Part shown: positions 9,262-18,700 of the stretch, one piece after another
Layout of the letters: the number at the start of each line of letters is the position of its first letter
Position numbering within the stretch: the first letter of the stretch is position 1
Assembly (NCBI GenBank): GCA_002347365.1
Contig: DDWT01000032.1
Span: 34,264 to 98,263, forward strand
DNA length: 64,000 bases
From: Actinobacteria bacterium UBA2279
GTDB taxonomy: Bacteria > Actinomycetota > Coriobacteriia > Anaerosomatales > Anaerosomataceae
Direction: 5' to 3'
Translations under genes and position numbers: made by a program
The notes under the pieces: model-generated
What the model was told of the DNA's origin: nothing
What the model saw: the letters and a program-made list of their open reading frames with translations, nothing else
Database searches by the model: none

Positions 9262-9601
9262 CGAACAGGTAGCAGTACTCGACGCCATTCATGCTGGCGA
9301 GTGGGTCGTGGCGCGAGTCGCAGGACTGACGCTGGAGCACTTCAGTGGCGATGAGGTCCTGCGTGCTGCGATCGAGCGGAAGCTCGAGGTCGTTGGCGAG
9401 GCGCTCTCGCGGGCCGAGAGGGCAGGAGCTGATCTTGCCGGCGCGGTCCCCCAGCTCCGGAAGGTGATCGGTCTCCGAAACGTCCTGGCACATGCCTACG
9501 ACATGGTGGACGCGAAGCTGATCTACGCAATCTCGGTGAACCACGTGCCCATCCTGCTGGAGGCGCTACACCGAATCCTGGCCACAGACGACGCCGAGTG
9601 A
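9248..9601 (+). CDS. HEPN-domain toxin (HepT-like)
   Basis: A 117-residue all-alpha HEPN protein. The ribonuclease motif Rx4H is RNVLAH, followed by Tyr in AHAY, which is the residue AMPylated in characterised HepT proteins. The start is TTG 9248 inside the MNT gene, implying coupling. With its partner it forms a HEPN/MNT toxin-antitoxin pair, expected to cleave RNA when released. Confidence 0.85.
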   Translation: MRSRDEQVAVLDAIHAGEWVVARVAGLTLEHFSGDEVLRAAIERKLEVVGEALSRAERAGADLAGAVPQLRKVIGLRNVLAHAYDMVDAKLIYAISVNHVPILLEALHRILATDDAE

Positions 9602-9649
9602 CGCTCACCCTCCTGTGCAGAGCGTCTCCGCCGAGAGCGGGACGCGTGC

Positions 9650-10504
9650 CTACGCAGCGTGCCGCAGCGTTGCGAGCGCGCGGAGTAGGGTCCGGGTCCC
9701 GGAGCTGCCGAAATCGACCGTGAGGGTCTCGTGGCCGATCTTGACCACGGTGCCCACTCCCCAGCTCGCGTGGAAGACGGAGTCTCCCACCTTGAGCGGA
9801 TCCGTCGGGCTGATCTCAGAGGACTTCGAATGCTCCTCCGGAGCCAGCTCCGCCAGGAACTTCAGTGCAGCCTTGCTCTCTCTGCCCTCCAGCTCCTCGG
9901 CAAGCTTGGAGACGGAGTTCCCAAGACTGGCTACCACGTTGTCGCCGAGTTCCCAGATGACAGCCGGCTTCAGCCGCCGTATTGCGTAGAGTTTCAGGCT
10001 GTCCCTCAGTGTGTCGAAGGCGCGTGCGAGCACCAGTGTGCCTCCCGGGCCCGCCTTCGCAAGGCAACTCACGGCTGTCTCAGAGAGACTGGAGCGGCGG
10101 CCCGCCGTCACGACGGCCACTGCCACGCCCACGAGCGGATCATCGTGCCTGGTGCGCGCTTCACGTGTGTCATCACGTAGAGACTTCGTGATTCGGCCTG
10201 CGATGACACGCAGGCAATCGCTCATGATGCCCAGAGTGGTCTCTTCGTCAGCCGGGGCCTTCGACATAAGGGCATCGAGCACTGCGCATGAGGCCTCCCC
10301 CGACAGGCCCGCCTTCTTGTGGGCTGCCTGCACCACGATGGGCGCGAAGGTCGTAGCGTGTTTCTTGAGCCAGACCGCAAGTCGTTCGATGGACTCGGCG
10401 TCTTCGGCCGCAAGTAAGCCGGCTACTGTGGCGTCGCTGAGACCCACGGGCTCCGCGTCAGCGGAGTCGACGGGAGGGTTCATGATATTGGATTTCGTAT
10501 CCAC
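9650..10504 (-). CDS. Protein with C-terminal UvrD/PcrA-type Tudor-like domain
   Basis: A 284-residue protein. Residues 1-225 are mostly helical and I do not recognise them. The last 45 residues (VGDSVFHASWGVGTVVKIG ... LLRALATL) resemble the small beta-barrel at the C-terminus of UvrD/PcrA helicases, which contacts RNA polymerase. No helicase motifs occur, so this is not a truncated helicase. A role near transcription or repair is possible. It converges on the HEPN gene. Confidence 0.6.
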   Translation of the reverse strand: MDTKSNIMNPPVDSADAEPVGLSDATVAGLLAAEDAESIERLAVWLKKHATTFAPIVVQAAHKKAGLSGEASCAVLDALMSKAPADEETTLGIMSDCLRVIAGRITKSLRDDTREARTRHDDPLVGVAVAVVTAGRRSSLSETAVSCLAKAGPGGTLVLARAFDTLRDSLKLYAIRRLKPAVIWELGDNVVASLGNSVSKLAEELEGRESKAALKFLAELAPEEHSKSSEISPTDPLKVGDSVFHASWGVGTVVKIGHETLTVDFGSSGTRTLLRALATLRHAA

Positions 10505-10703
10505 TGGAGTCGTATCGCCTCGGATGCTAGTAGTGCGCTGTCACTGCGCGGACCTCGACCATCGGGGGGAACTCGATCGAGTTCCGAACGAAGCGTGCTG
10601 GGAGGCCGGATACTACATTCTACCACGTGAGCAGCGCGCCTGGTGAAGGGACGACGTTCGTACTATGGTTGCCGTGGGGGCTCGATAAGGCGAGGAGATA
10701 GCG

Positions 10704-12080
10704 ATGAGGACCCGAATCAGCATAGCGGCCCTGCTGCTGATGGTGCTCCTGGCGCTGGCGTCACCCGCTCTTGCTGCCAGCGTCGCCGTCCAACCCGGCA
10801 ACGCCACTGCGGATGGTTTCCTCCCATCCACAGGGTGCGGTTGTCATGGCCCCCTCGTCGCAGCCTGGTCGCCGTCGATGCATGCCCAGGCGATCGTGGA
10901 CCCCGTGTTCCTCACCAAGGTAGCTGAAGCACAGGCGGAAGCGGGAGAAGAGACCGCGATCTTCTGCAAGCGGTGCCATTCGCCGATCGGCAACATGACA
11001 GGAGACTCCGACGGAGTCGCCAGCGAGGTCGCGGGCGAGGGCGTCACCTGCATGTTCTGTCACCAGGTCACCGGTCTGGACGGTGAACCGGCCAACACCG
11101 GCTTCCTGCTGCAACCCGACCTCACTCGGCGAGCGCAACTCACCGACCCTGCGGCCCCCCATCCTGCGACATACTCCGAGCTCCACACGACCGCCGAGTT
11201 CTGCGGCGGATGCCACAACGTGGACCACCCCACCAACGGCACGCATCTCGAATCGACCTACGCCGAGTGGGCGTCGAGCCCCTACGCGGACGAAGGCATA
11301 GTGTGCCAGGACTGCCACATGAGCAGCGCCCCCGGCGTCATCGGGCCGAGCACCGGCACGGCGTGCTCCACCGGTAAGGAGCGCGACAACATCTTCTCGA
11401 TGTCGTTTGTCGGCGCCAACGTCGGGCAGGGTCCTTCGGATGCCTCGACCGCGCTGTTGAAGACCGCAGCCAGCATCGAGCTACAGTCGCCCGAGGTCGT
11501 CTCGGCAGGATCGGTAGCCACCATGACGGTCACCATCACCAACAAGGGTGCCGGTCACTATCTGCCCACCGGCCTCACCGAGGTACGCGAGATGTGGCTC
11601 AGCGTGTATGCCAAGGGCGTGGACGGGGCGATCACCCAGATCGGGGAGCGGCTCTTCCACACCGTGATGAAGGGTGCAGACGGCTCGTTCCCGGTCGAGA
11701 TGTGGGATGCCGTCGGGATACAGAGCGATGATCGCATCCCGCCGCGGGAGTCGGCGCGCGAGGAGTACTTCTTCGAGATGCCGGCGGATGCCGAGAGCAT
11801 CACGGTGTTCGCGGTGCTGAACTATCGTTCGGTACCAGATGAGCTAGCCGAGAAGGCCGGCGTGGAGAACCCCACGACAGAGATGGTGTCCACGAGCCAG
11901 GCTGTGTTCGCAACGCAGGGCGCCAAGGATGCGGCATCTGCGGAGGGCACAACTGACGCAACGGACACTCAGGGACTGAGCATATGGGTCGTTGTCCTTG
12001 GCGCGGTACTTGTCCTTGCGGTTGCCGCTTTGACCGGCGCGAAGATCCTGGCGTCACACAAGCGGCTGAAGCAAGGCTGA
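10704..12080 (+). CDS. Membrane-anchored multiheme cytochrome c
   Basis: A 458-residue exported cytochrome. It has a signal peptide (residues 1-25, ending ALAAS), four CxxCH heme sites (CKRCH, CMFCH, CGGCH, CQDCH) and an N-terminal CGCH that lacks one spacing residue. Residues 265-400 form an Ig-like beta domain. A C-terminal transmembrane helix (WVVVLGAVLVLAVAAL) with a basic tail anchors it. It resembles the cytochrome c-554 superfamily and probably moves electrons on the outer face of the membrane. ATG 10704 follows GGCGAGGAGATAGC. It stands alone. Confidence 0.87.
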   Translation: MRTRISIAALLLMVLLALASPALAASVAVQPGNATADGFLPSTGCGCHGPLVAAWSPSMHAQAIVDPVFLTKVAEAQAEAGEETAIFCKRCHSPIGNMTGDSDGVASEVAGEGVTCMFCHQVTGLDGEPANTGFLLQPDLTRRAQLTDPAAPHPATYSELHTTAEFCGGCHNVDHPTNGTHLESTYAEWASSPYADEGIVCQDCHMSSAPGVIGPSTGTACSTGKERDNIFSMSFVGANVGQGPSDASTALLKTAASIELQSPEVVSAGSVATMTVTITNKGAGHYLPTGLTEVREMWLSVYAKGVDGAITQIGERLFHTVMKGADGSFPVEMWDAVGIQSDDRIPPRESAREEYFFEMPADAESITVFAVLNYRSVPDELAEKAGVENPTTEMVSTSQAVFATQGAKDAASAEGTTDATDTQGLSIWVVVLGAVLVLAVAALTGAKILASHKRLKQG

Positions 12081-12642
12081 GCGCGCCACGCAGGGTCAGA
12101 TCCTCGTTGGCTCGGGTTCTCCATTCCGCGTCGCTCCTTCCACCCTGTCCACGGGTGATCTCACGTGGTGAGTGCTTGTGAATGGCGGCGCAAGTGGCAG
12201 AAAACACTGTAGCTGAGATATGGGAGGCCTCGGTATCACCAGCAAGTATCAAAGATTGCGATATTGACACATATTACAAAGGAAAGAAGAATCAGTGAAC
12301 ACACGAGCGGACGCGTGTGAGCCAATCAGAGGGTAGGGTGCCCGAACGGTGGCAGTGCCGGCTGCCTTCGGGCGAGCGCCCAACCACATACATGGAGCCC
12401 CCTTACCAACTCCGTGAAAGTCACAAACGGGAGTCCCTACCCTCTGATTGGCTCACACGCATCGTTTGCGGAGGGTTCTTCGCGTGTCGACATGTCGCAC
12501 GGTGGTCTCGACCGTGGTCTCGGAGATCGTCAGACCCCCGAGCACACCTCCTTGGGAGACCGCCGCTGCGTTGGGTGACCGGCCCCGGATCGTCGGCCAC
12601 GTTGAAGATAGGAGAGCCGGGCCCGCAGGGTTCGGCTCTTCG
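12081..12642. other. Intergenic stretch without convincing gene
   Basis: About 560 bp. The central part holds the long inverted-repeat element described separately. To its left, bases 12240-12300 are markedly A+T-rich compared with the window, with an AAAGGA box before a GTG that opens only a 13-codon frame. To its right (12461-12642) I see no start, coding bias or RNA gene. Confidence 0.6.
12313..12460. repeat. 148-bp MITE-like element with 26-bp perfect terminal inverted repeats
   Basis: Bases 12313-12338 and 12435-12460 are exact reverse complements (arm begins GCGTGTGAGCCAATCAGAGG). The 96-bp interior has its own hairpin, GCCCGAA ... TTCGGGC, near 12341-12376. No transposase frame fits inside. 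The form fits a miniature inverted-repeat transposable element; a long structured RNA is the alternative. No clear target-site duplication is visible. Confidence 0.6.
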
Positions 12643-13512
12643 CTATTCGGAGGCGATCTTCTCGGCAAGCAATTCCCGCATGCTCTTCGGCGCCTGGCCG
12701 GTGAGCTTCTCGATGCCACCAAGGTGGGCCTTCTCCATGCGGTGCTCGGCGATGGCGATGTACATCGTCGCGAGAACCACAGCATCCTGCTCAGACATGC
12801 CCTCCTCCATGCGAATCTGCACGTAGTCGGCGGGCTCCGCAGGGACGTAGATGATGTCCTCGCCGGTCACTTCTGCTGCGATCTTGCACAGATCCTCGGT
12901 CGACAACATCTCGGGACCGACGAACTCGGGGATGGTGCCCGCGATCTTGTCCGAGAGCAGCAACTTGGCGGTCGCGCGCGCGATGTCGTCGCGTGACACG
13001 TATGGCGCCTTGCCGCTGGCGGTCGGATAGGGGATACTCCCCAGCTCGATGATGCTTGGGAGCCAGTCGACGAGTTCATCAGCGTACGGACCGGTGCGTA
13101 TGATCGTCCACGGAAGCCTGCTCTGGAACAGCGCCATCTCGGCGTAGACGTTCGCAGGGTTGAGCGCGAACGGATTGCCCGGAGTGGTGCCCTCCAGGGT
13201 GTACGTCAACAGGTGCTTGACCTTCGCATACCTCGCCGAGCGAATCGCATTGTCGTACTGTTCGTGCCGCTCGGCCACCAGTGCTCTGGACGGTATGATC
13301 AGGAGTCGTTCGACGCCTTTGAAGGCCGGCTCCAGCGAATCCGTGTCGTCGTAGTCGCCCTGGCGTACGGTCACTCCGAGGTCGGCGAAGTCCGAGAGCT
13401 TCTCGGGCGTGCGCGTGATGGCGATGACGTCCTCGGCGGGGACGAGCTCCAAGAGCCGGGTGACCACCAGTCTGCCGAGTCTGCCGCTGGCTCCGACGAT
13501 TCCTATCTTCAC
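12643..13512 (-). CDS. NmrA/QorB-like NAD(P)-binding oxidoreductase
   Basis: A 289-residue atypical short-chain dehydrogenase with the N-terminal dinucleotide loop GASGRLGRL and the NmrA-like pattern of DDTDSLEPAFKGVERLLIIPS. Family members include NAD(P)H:quinone oxidoreductase type 2 and redox-sensing regulators. GTG 13512 was chosen because CGAGGAGG precedes it; longer starts run into the divergent gene's leader. It is divergent from glmL with 125 bp between. The substrate is unknown. Confidence 0.8.
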   Translation of the reverse strand: MKIGIVGASGRLGRLVVTRLLELVPAEDVIAITRTPEKLSDFADLGVTVRQGDYDDTDSLEPAFKGVERLLIIPSRALVAERHEQYDNAIRSARYAKVKHLLTYTLEGTTPGNPFALNPANVYAEMALFQSRLPWTIIRTGPYADELVDWLPSIIELGSIPYPTASGKAPYVSRDDIARATAKLLLSDKIAGTIPEFVGPEMLSTEDLCKIAAEVTGEDIIYVPAEPADYVQIRMEEGMSEQDAVVLATMYIAIAEHRMEKAHLGGIEKLTGQAPKSMRELLAEKIASE

Positions 13513-13637
13513 GAGTGCCTCCTCGTTTCGGGTGCGGTCAACAGCGTAGCGCATCGCACCGGCAAGGGTGCGACGGGTTGACCCACCGCGCCGGAAGGCA
13601 TGCAATGGAGGCAGACATCCCGCCGAGAGGAGCGCGC

Positions 13638-14981
13638 GTGACGCCTGAGCCCCGACGCATCGACGCACTGGTCGCCGAGATCGGCTCCACCACCACGGTC
13701 GTTAGCGCGTTCGACGGTCTCGCGGGCTTCCCGCAGACGACGCCGCATCTGCTGGGACAGGGTTTCGCCGCAACGAGTGTGGGCGAGGGTGACGTGGGTA
13801 TCGGACTCGACGCCGCACGCACGATGCTGGAAGGCAAACTCGGTCCGCTTGCGTCCGACGTCACGGTGGCGACTTCCTCGGCAGCGGGCGGGCTCCGCAT
13901 GACCGTGCACGGTCTCACCCAGAAGATGACGGCGATGGCCGCGCGCGAGGCGGCGCTGGGCGCGGGCGCGGTCGTCCGCTACCAGACCGCAGGCAAGTTG
14001 CGCGACGGCGACCTGCGCGAGATCGAGGCGGTGCGCCCCAATCTGGTGCTGCTCGCCGGCGGCGTGGAGGGCGGCGACGCCGAGGTCGTGCTGCACAACG
14101 CGCAGCGACTGACGGCACTCATGGTGCGGCCGGTGGTCGTCTACGCCGGCAACTCCGTGGTGGCCGAGGAGGCCCGCGAGCTCCTGGAGAGCGCCGGCTT
14201 CGGCGTGCTCATCACGCGCAACGTCTATCCCGCGGTGGACGAGCTCGACATCTTGCCGGCGCGTCACGTCATCCACGACGCGTTCGAGGAGCACATCATC
14301 CACGCACCGGGCATGGAGCGCATCGGCGAGTGGGCGAGCGGGCGCATCCTGCCCACCCCGGGTGCCGTGCTGATCGCCGCCGAGCTGCTTGCCTCTGCCG
14401 AGGGAGATCTCGTTGTCGTGGACGTGGGTGGCGCTACCACCGACGTGCACTCGGTGACCGACGGCAGCCCGGAGATAGCCGCTATCACGCTCGATCCGCA
14501 ACCGCACGCCAAGCGCACGGTCGAGGGTGATCTGGGGACCTTCGTGAGCGCCGCCACTGTAGCCGAGCTGCTGCCACCCGAGCAGCGCCCCGACCCCCTG
14601 CCGCCCGCGCTCCCCGCCACGCCGGCGGAGATCGCGGCCGCCGCGCTGCTCGCGCGCACCGCCACCGTCACGGGCATGCAACGCCATGCGGGCGCGCTCA
14701 CACACTTGTACACGCCAACGGGTCGCAAGACGGTGGCGCGCGGCCGCGATCTTACCGCGTGCCGACTCGTCGTCGGCACCGGCGGCGCGCTCACCCGCCT
14801 TCCGGGTGGCATCGAGATGCTGCGCGCCGCCGTCGGCGATGGCGGGGAGCGCTTGCTGCCACCCGCAGACGCGCGGATCGCGCTCGATCGCGACTACGTC
14901 TTCGCGTGCTGCGGCGCGCTCGCCTCGCGCTTCCCGGCCGAGGCGGTCGTCGCGCTGATGCGCAGGAGCATGGGGGAGTAG
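13638..14981 (+). CDS. GlmL/MutL-family reactivating protein
   Basis: A 447-residue ASKHA-fold ATPase. N-terminal AEIGSTTTVVSAF and central VVDVGGATTDVHS are the two phosphate-binding motifs; GTGGAL near the end is the adenosine motif. GlmL/MutL proteins accompany cobalamin-dependent aminomutases and are thought to restore enzyme after loss of the cofactor. OraE is the obvious client although it lies 5 kb away. GTG 13638 follows GAGAGGAG; an upstream ATG at 13605 has no ribosome site. Confidence 0.88.
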   Translation: MTPEPRRIDALVAEIGSTTTVVSAFDGLAGFPQTTPHLLGQGFAATSVGEGDVGIGLDAARTMLEGKLGPLASDVTVATSSAAGGLRMTVHGLTQKMTAMAAREAALGAGAVVRYQTAGKLRDGDLREIEAVRPNLVLLAGGVEGGDAEVVLHNAQRLTALMVRPVVVYAGNSVVAEEARELLESAGFGVLITRNVYPAVDELDILPARHVIHDAFEEHIIHAPGMERIGEWASGRILPTPGAVLIAAELLASAEGDLVVVDVGGATTDVHSVTDGSPEIAAITLDPQPHAKRTVEGDLGTFVSAATVAELLPPEQRPDPLPPALPATPAEIAAAALLARTATVTGMQRHAGALTHLYTPTGRKTVARGRDLTACRLVVGTGGALTRLPGGIEMLRAAVGDGGERLLPPADARIALDRDYVFACCGALASRFPAEAVVALMRRSMGE

Positions 14982-15023
14982 CCGGTTGTGGCGTCGCGGG
15001 GACGGCGCTACAGGAGGGGGACG

Positions 15024-15728
15024 ATGATGAGGGGCACGTGGTCTGCTCGATGGCTGGGCTCGGCACTTGCGGTGGTGGCGCTCTCACTGGTGCTCGCGGC
15101 CTGCGGAGGAACGTCGGATCCGAAGGGCGTGGACGAGCCCGGCGGTATCCCGGACGACCCGGAGCTCGTCAACGAGGCGGCACAGGACGTCGACCTCATC
15201 CCTGCGGGAACCGAGATCGCCGAGGGCGGCGGCGGACCTATCCAGTACACCTTCCGCGAGGAGTGGCGCCGCGCACTGCCCGAGGCGCAGAAGTGGCGTA
15301 TCGGCGCGTATCTCATCTCGGCGGTGGGCGACTACATCAACAACGAGGGTGTGCCCAGTGAGTGGCGCTTCTCGTTCATCTCGGACAGAGACCCCGGCGA
15401 GCTGCTGTTCGTCTACATGGACCCGTGGGGAAAGATCACCCGAACCGAGGAGCTCGCAGACGACGAGATGATGGCCAACGTCAGCGAGTACGACAAACCG
15501 ATGGCGTATGAGGTCATCGACAGCGATGTGGCCGTGCGGATCGCCACCGACCAGCTCGGCGAACGCTACAACCTGGCCGACACGAAAGACCCGCGCATCT
15601 CGCTCGGCTGGAGCGCGATAGACGGCTCGGGTCCGTACTGGGAGTACAGCCTGTTCGACAACGCGACGGCGACCTACATCTTCGCGCAGATCGATGCGCT
15701 GACAGGAGAGGTGACCGAGCAGGAGTAG
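15024..15728 (+). CDS. Lipoprotein of unknown function
   Basis: A 234-residue exported lipoprotein with lipobox LVLAAC at residues 22-27, preceded by a hydrophobic signal. The mature part is acidic and probably beta-rich, with a PepSY-like feel in the segment around residues 165-215 (DVAVRIATDQLGERYNL). ATG 15024 follows AGGAGGGGG. It lies 42 bp after glmL on the same strand, and ends head-on with the RND gene. I cannot assign a function. Confidence 0.72.
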   Translation: MMRGTWSARWLGSALAVVALSLVLAACGGTSDPKGVDEPGGIPDDPELVNEAAQDVDLIPAGTEIAEGGGGPIQYTFREEWRRALPEAQKWRIGAYLISAVGDYINNEGVPSEWRFSFISDRDPGELLFVYMDPWGKITRTEELADDEMMANVSEYDKPMAYEVIDSDVAVRIATDQLGERYNLADTKDPRISLGWSAIDGSGPYWEYSLFDNATATYIFAQIDALTGEVTEQE

Positions 15729-15729
15729 A

Positions 15730-18700
15730 CTACTCGGCCGGTACGGGCGCCGGCTTTCTCACCATGTGAAGGAGCCGCTCCTTGCGATTCTCCAGCAGGT
15801 CGTAAACGACCGGCACCACGATCAGTGTGAGCGCCGTGGAGGTCGTCAGTCCGCCCACCACGATGATCGCGAGCGACTGTGACGACATCACGCCGCCGCC
15901 CATGCCGCTTGCCATCGGGATCAGCGCCATGATCGTGGTGAGTGCCGTCATCATGATCGGGCGCATGCGGTTCGCACCTGCATCGAGCAGTGCGTCATGT
16001 CGCGAAAGCCCGTCGGCGAGTTTCTGGTTCACACGCTCGATGAACATGATGGCGTTGGTCGTCACCAGACCGATGAGCATCAGCGCACCGATCATTGCAG
16101 GCATGTCGAGGGGCTGTCCGGTGATGAACAGGCCGACGATGCCGCCGATGATAGCGAGCGGGAGCGAGAACATGATGGCCAGCGGCGCGATCGCCTCACC
16201 GAACGTGAGTACCATGACCAGGTAGACAGCCGCGATCGCGACGAGCATGGCGATGCCCAGCTGCTTGAAGCTCTCGTTCATCATGCTGGCGATGCCCGAG
16301 GTCTCCACCTCGACGCCCTTGGGAAGATCGAGCTCGCCTACTGCGGCCTCCACCGCGGTGATGACCGTGCTCGTATCGCGGACGGTGACGGCTGCCGAGA
16401 CCGAGGCGAATTCGCGCCCGTCACGGGTGAGTACGGAGACGGGCGTCTCGATCACTGCCACGTCAGCGATATCGCCGATGCGGATCTCGTCGCCCAGCGG
16501 CGTGGAGAGGGTGTGGTCGGCGATCGTCTGAGCAGATGTCACCTCGCCCAGCTGTGTGATGTATTTGACCTCGGTGTCTCGACCGTCGAGCTCGATGAAG
16601 CCCGCGCTCTGCTCGGCAACGTAGCCGCGCACCATACCCGCGACCATCGCCGCGTTCAGGCCGACATCGGCAGCCTTCACCTGATCGACGTCCACGGTGA
16701 TCTGCGGACGGGTCTCGCTGAGGTTGCTCGTGACGTTTTGGAGGCCGTCGAGTCCTGCGATCGCGCCCTCGATCTGTGTTGCGGCTGTGCCGATGGCCTC
16801 CATCGTGGGCCCGGTCACGACCAGGTCGACCGAGTTGGCCGAGCCGCCCATGGATGAGATCTCGCCCACCTTGACCTCGGCGCCGTCAGCGAGCAGCGGG
16901 TCGGCGAGCGCGTGCATGCGCTTGCCGGCTTCGGTCATGTCGGTCTCGGGATCGAAGGCCACGAAGACCGTACCGCGGTTGCCGCTGAGCGCGCCGCCGC
17001 CCACCATGCTGAAGCCGCCCGATGAGCGAACTGAAGTCGTGTAGAAGATGACGTGGTCTTCGGTGGCCAGGCCCTTCTCGATGCGCGCCAGGGCGGCGTC
17101 GACATCGGCGGGAGCGTAGCCTGCCGGATACTCCACGTCGATCTGGATGTAGGGCTCAGACATGGAGCTCATGAAGCCCATGCCGATGACCGGGACCAGG
17201 GCCAGCGAGCCGGCCAGCAGCAGAGCTGCCGTGACCATGACGACGCCCTTGTGGCCGAGCGCCCACTCCAGCGTGCGCCGGTAGGCACGTCCCGTTCGGG
17301 TGTTGCCCTCGTCGCGAGGCTTGACCTTGGTGTCCAGCAGCGACCACTTGGCCAGCAGCGGCACGACCGTCACAGACACCAGCAGCGAGGCCGCGAGCGC
17401 GACCGCCACAGTGAGCGCGAAGGGCGTGAAGATCTTGCCGACGATCCCCTCGACCAGTGCCATGGGAGCGAAGACCGCCATCGTCGTGATGGTGGACGAC
17501 GTGATGGCGCTGGAGACCTCGGAAGTGGCCTTGCGGATCATCTCGGGCGTACGCTCTGCGCCCGCCTGGATGTGGTTGAAGATGTTCTCGATGACAACGA
17601 TGGAGTCGTCCACGACCCGGCCGATGGCCACGGTGAGACCACCCAGAGTCATGATGTTCATCGTCACGCCGACGAACTTCATGGCGAGAAGCGCGATGAT
17701 GACCGACAGCGGGATCGATATCGCCGAGATGATCGTAGAGCGCCAGTTGCGCAGGAACAGCAGGATGATCATAAAGGCGAACAGCGCGCCCAGCAGACCC
17801 TCCCGGATCATGTCCGCGATCGAGTCCTCGATGATGACGGAGCCGTCGTAGGTGTAGTTGATCTCGGCGTCGGCCGGCAGCTGAGAACTCACTGCCTCCA
17901 GTGCGTCACGCACACCCTGCGCCGTGTCGACGGTGTTGGCCTCCTGGGTCTTGACGATGTCGAACAGCACGGCGGGCTTGCCGGCCGCCCGGCTGAAGGA
18001 GCTGCCGGAGCCGTCGTCATAACTCAAGTCAGCCAATTCGCCGAGAGAAACGAGTTCGATCTCAAGCTCACCCATCTCCATGTCCGGCGATACCGTCATG
18101 GAACCGGAGGGCGCCGACATCGAAGGCATGCTCGGGGGAGCGGTCGCGCTGCCGGCCGCTGCCTGCAGCGCTGCCAGCTGTGCTTTAAGCCCGCTGACCG
18201 CGCTGGTCAGACCCGGGATCACCTGGGTTTCGAGGGCGGTAGCGGTTGCGTCCGCGGTCATGTACTCGGGTGTGTTCGTCGCGTCCTGGCTCTCCAGGTC
18301 GCGCATCACGGACTGCGCGCCTGTGAGCTGGATCTTCGCGTCCAGCAACTGCGCCTGCAGGTCTTGCAGTGCGGCTACCATTCCGGTCTGCATGCCAAGA
18401 CCCGCGGCCATGTCGCCCATGCCGGTCCCGATGCTTCCCACAGCACTGCCAAGCTGGCCCACGGCGCCGCCGATCTGGCCGACCGCACTGCCGAGAGCCC
18501 CCATGCCCTCGCCCATCTGGGCGAAAGCGTCAGCGTACATCTCGTTCGCGTTCGGGTAGATGGCGATCTGCAGGTTCTCGAGATCCTCGATGCTGTTGAT
18601 GGCGCCGCTGACACGGATCGGGTTGTCTACGGAGTCGATCTGCACCGAGCCGATGGGGAACGACAGATTGGCGGCCTGGAGCTGTTGGATGACGCCGGAT

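Noticed and set aside
12298..12339. A 13-codon leader peptide starting GTG after AAAGGA
   Set aside because: Too short to support, no downstream gene on that strand, and it runs into the inverted-repeat element.
12313..12460. A riboswitch upstream of a metabolic gene
   Set aside because: The gene on the relevant strand ends rather than begins nearby, and I could not match any known aptamer core; the perfect terminal repeats fit a MITE better.
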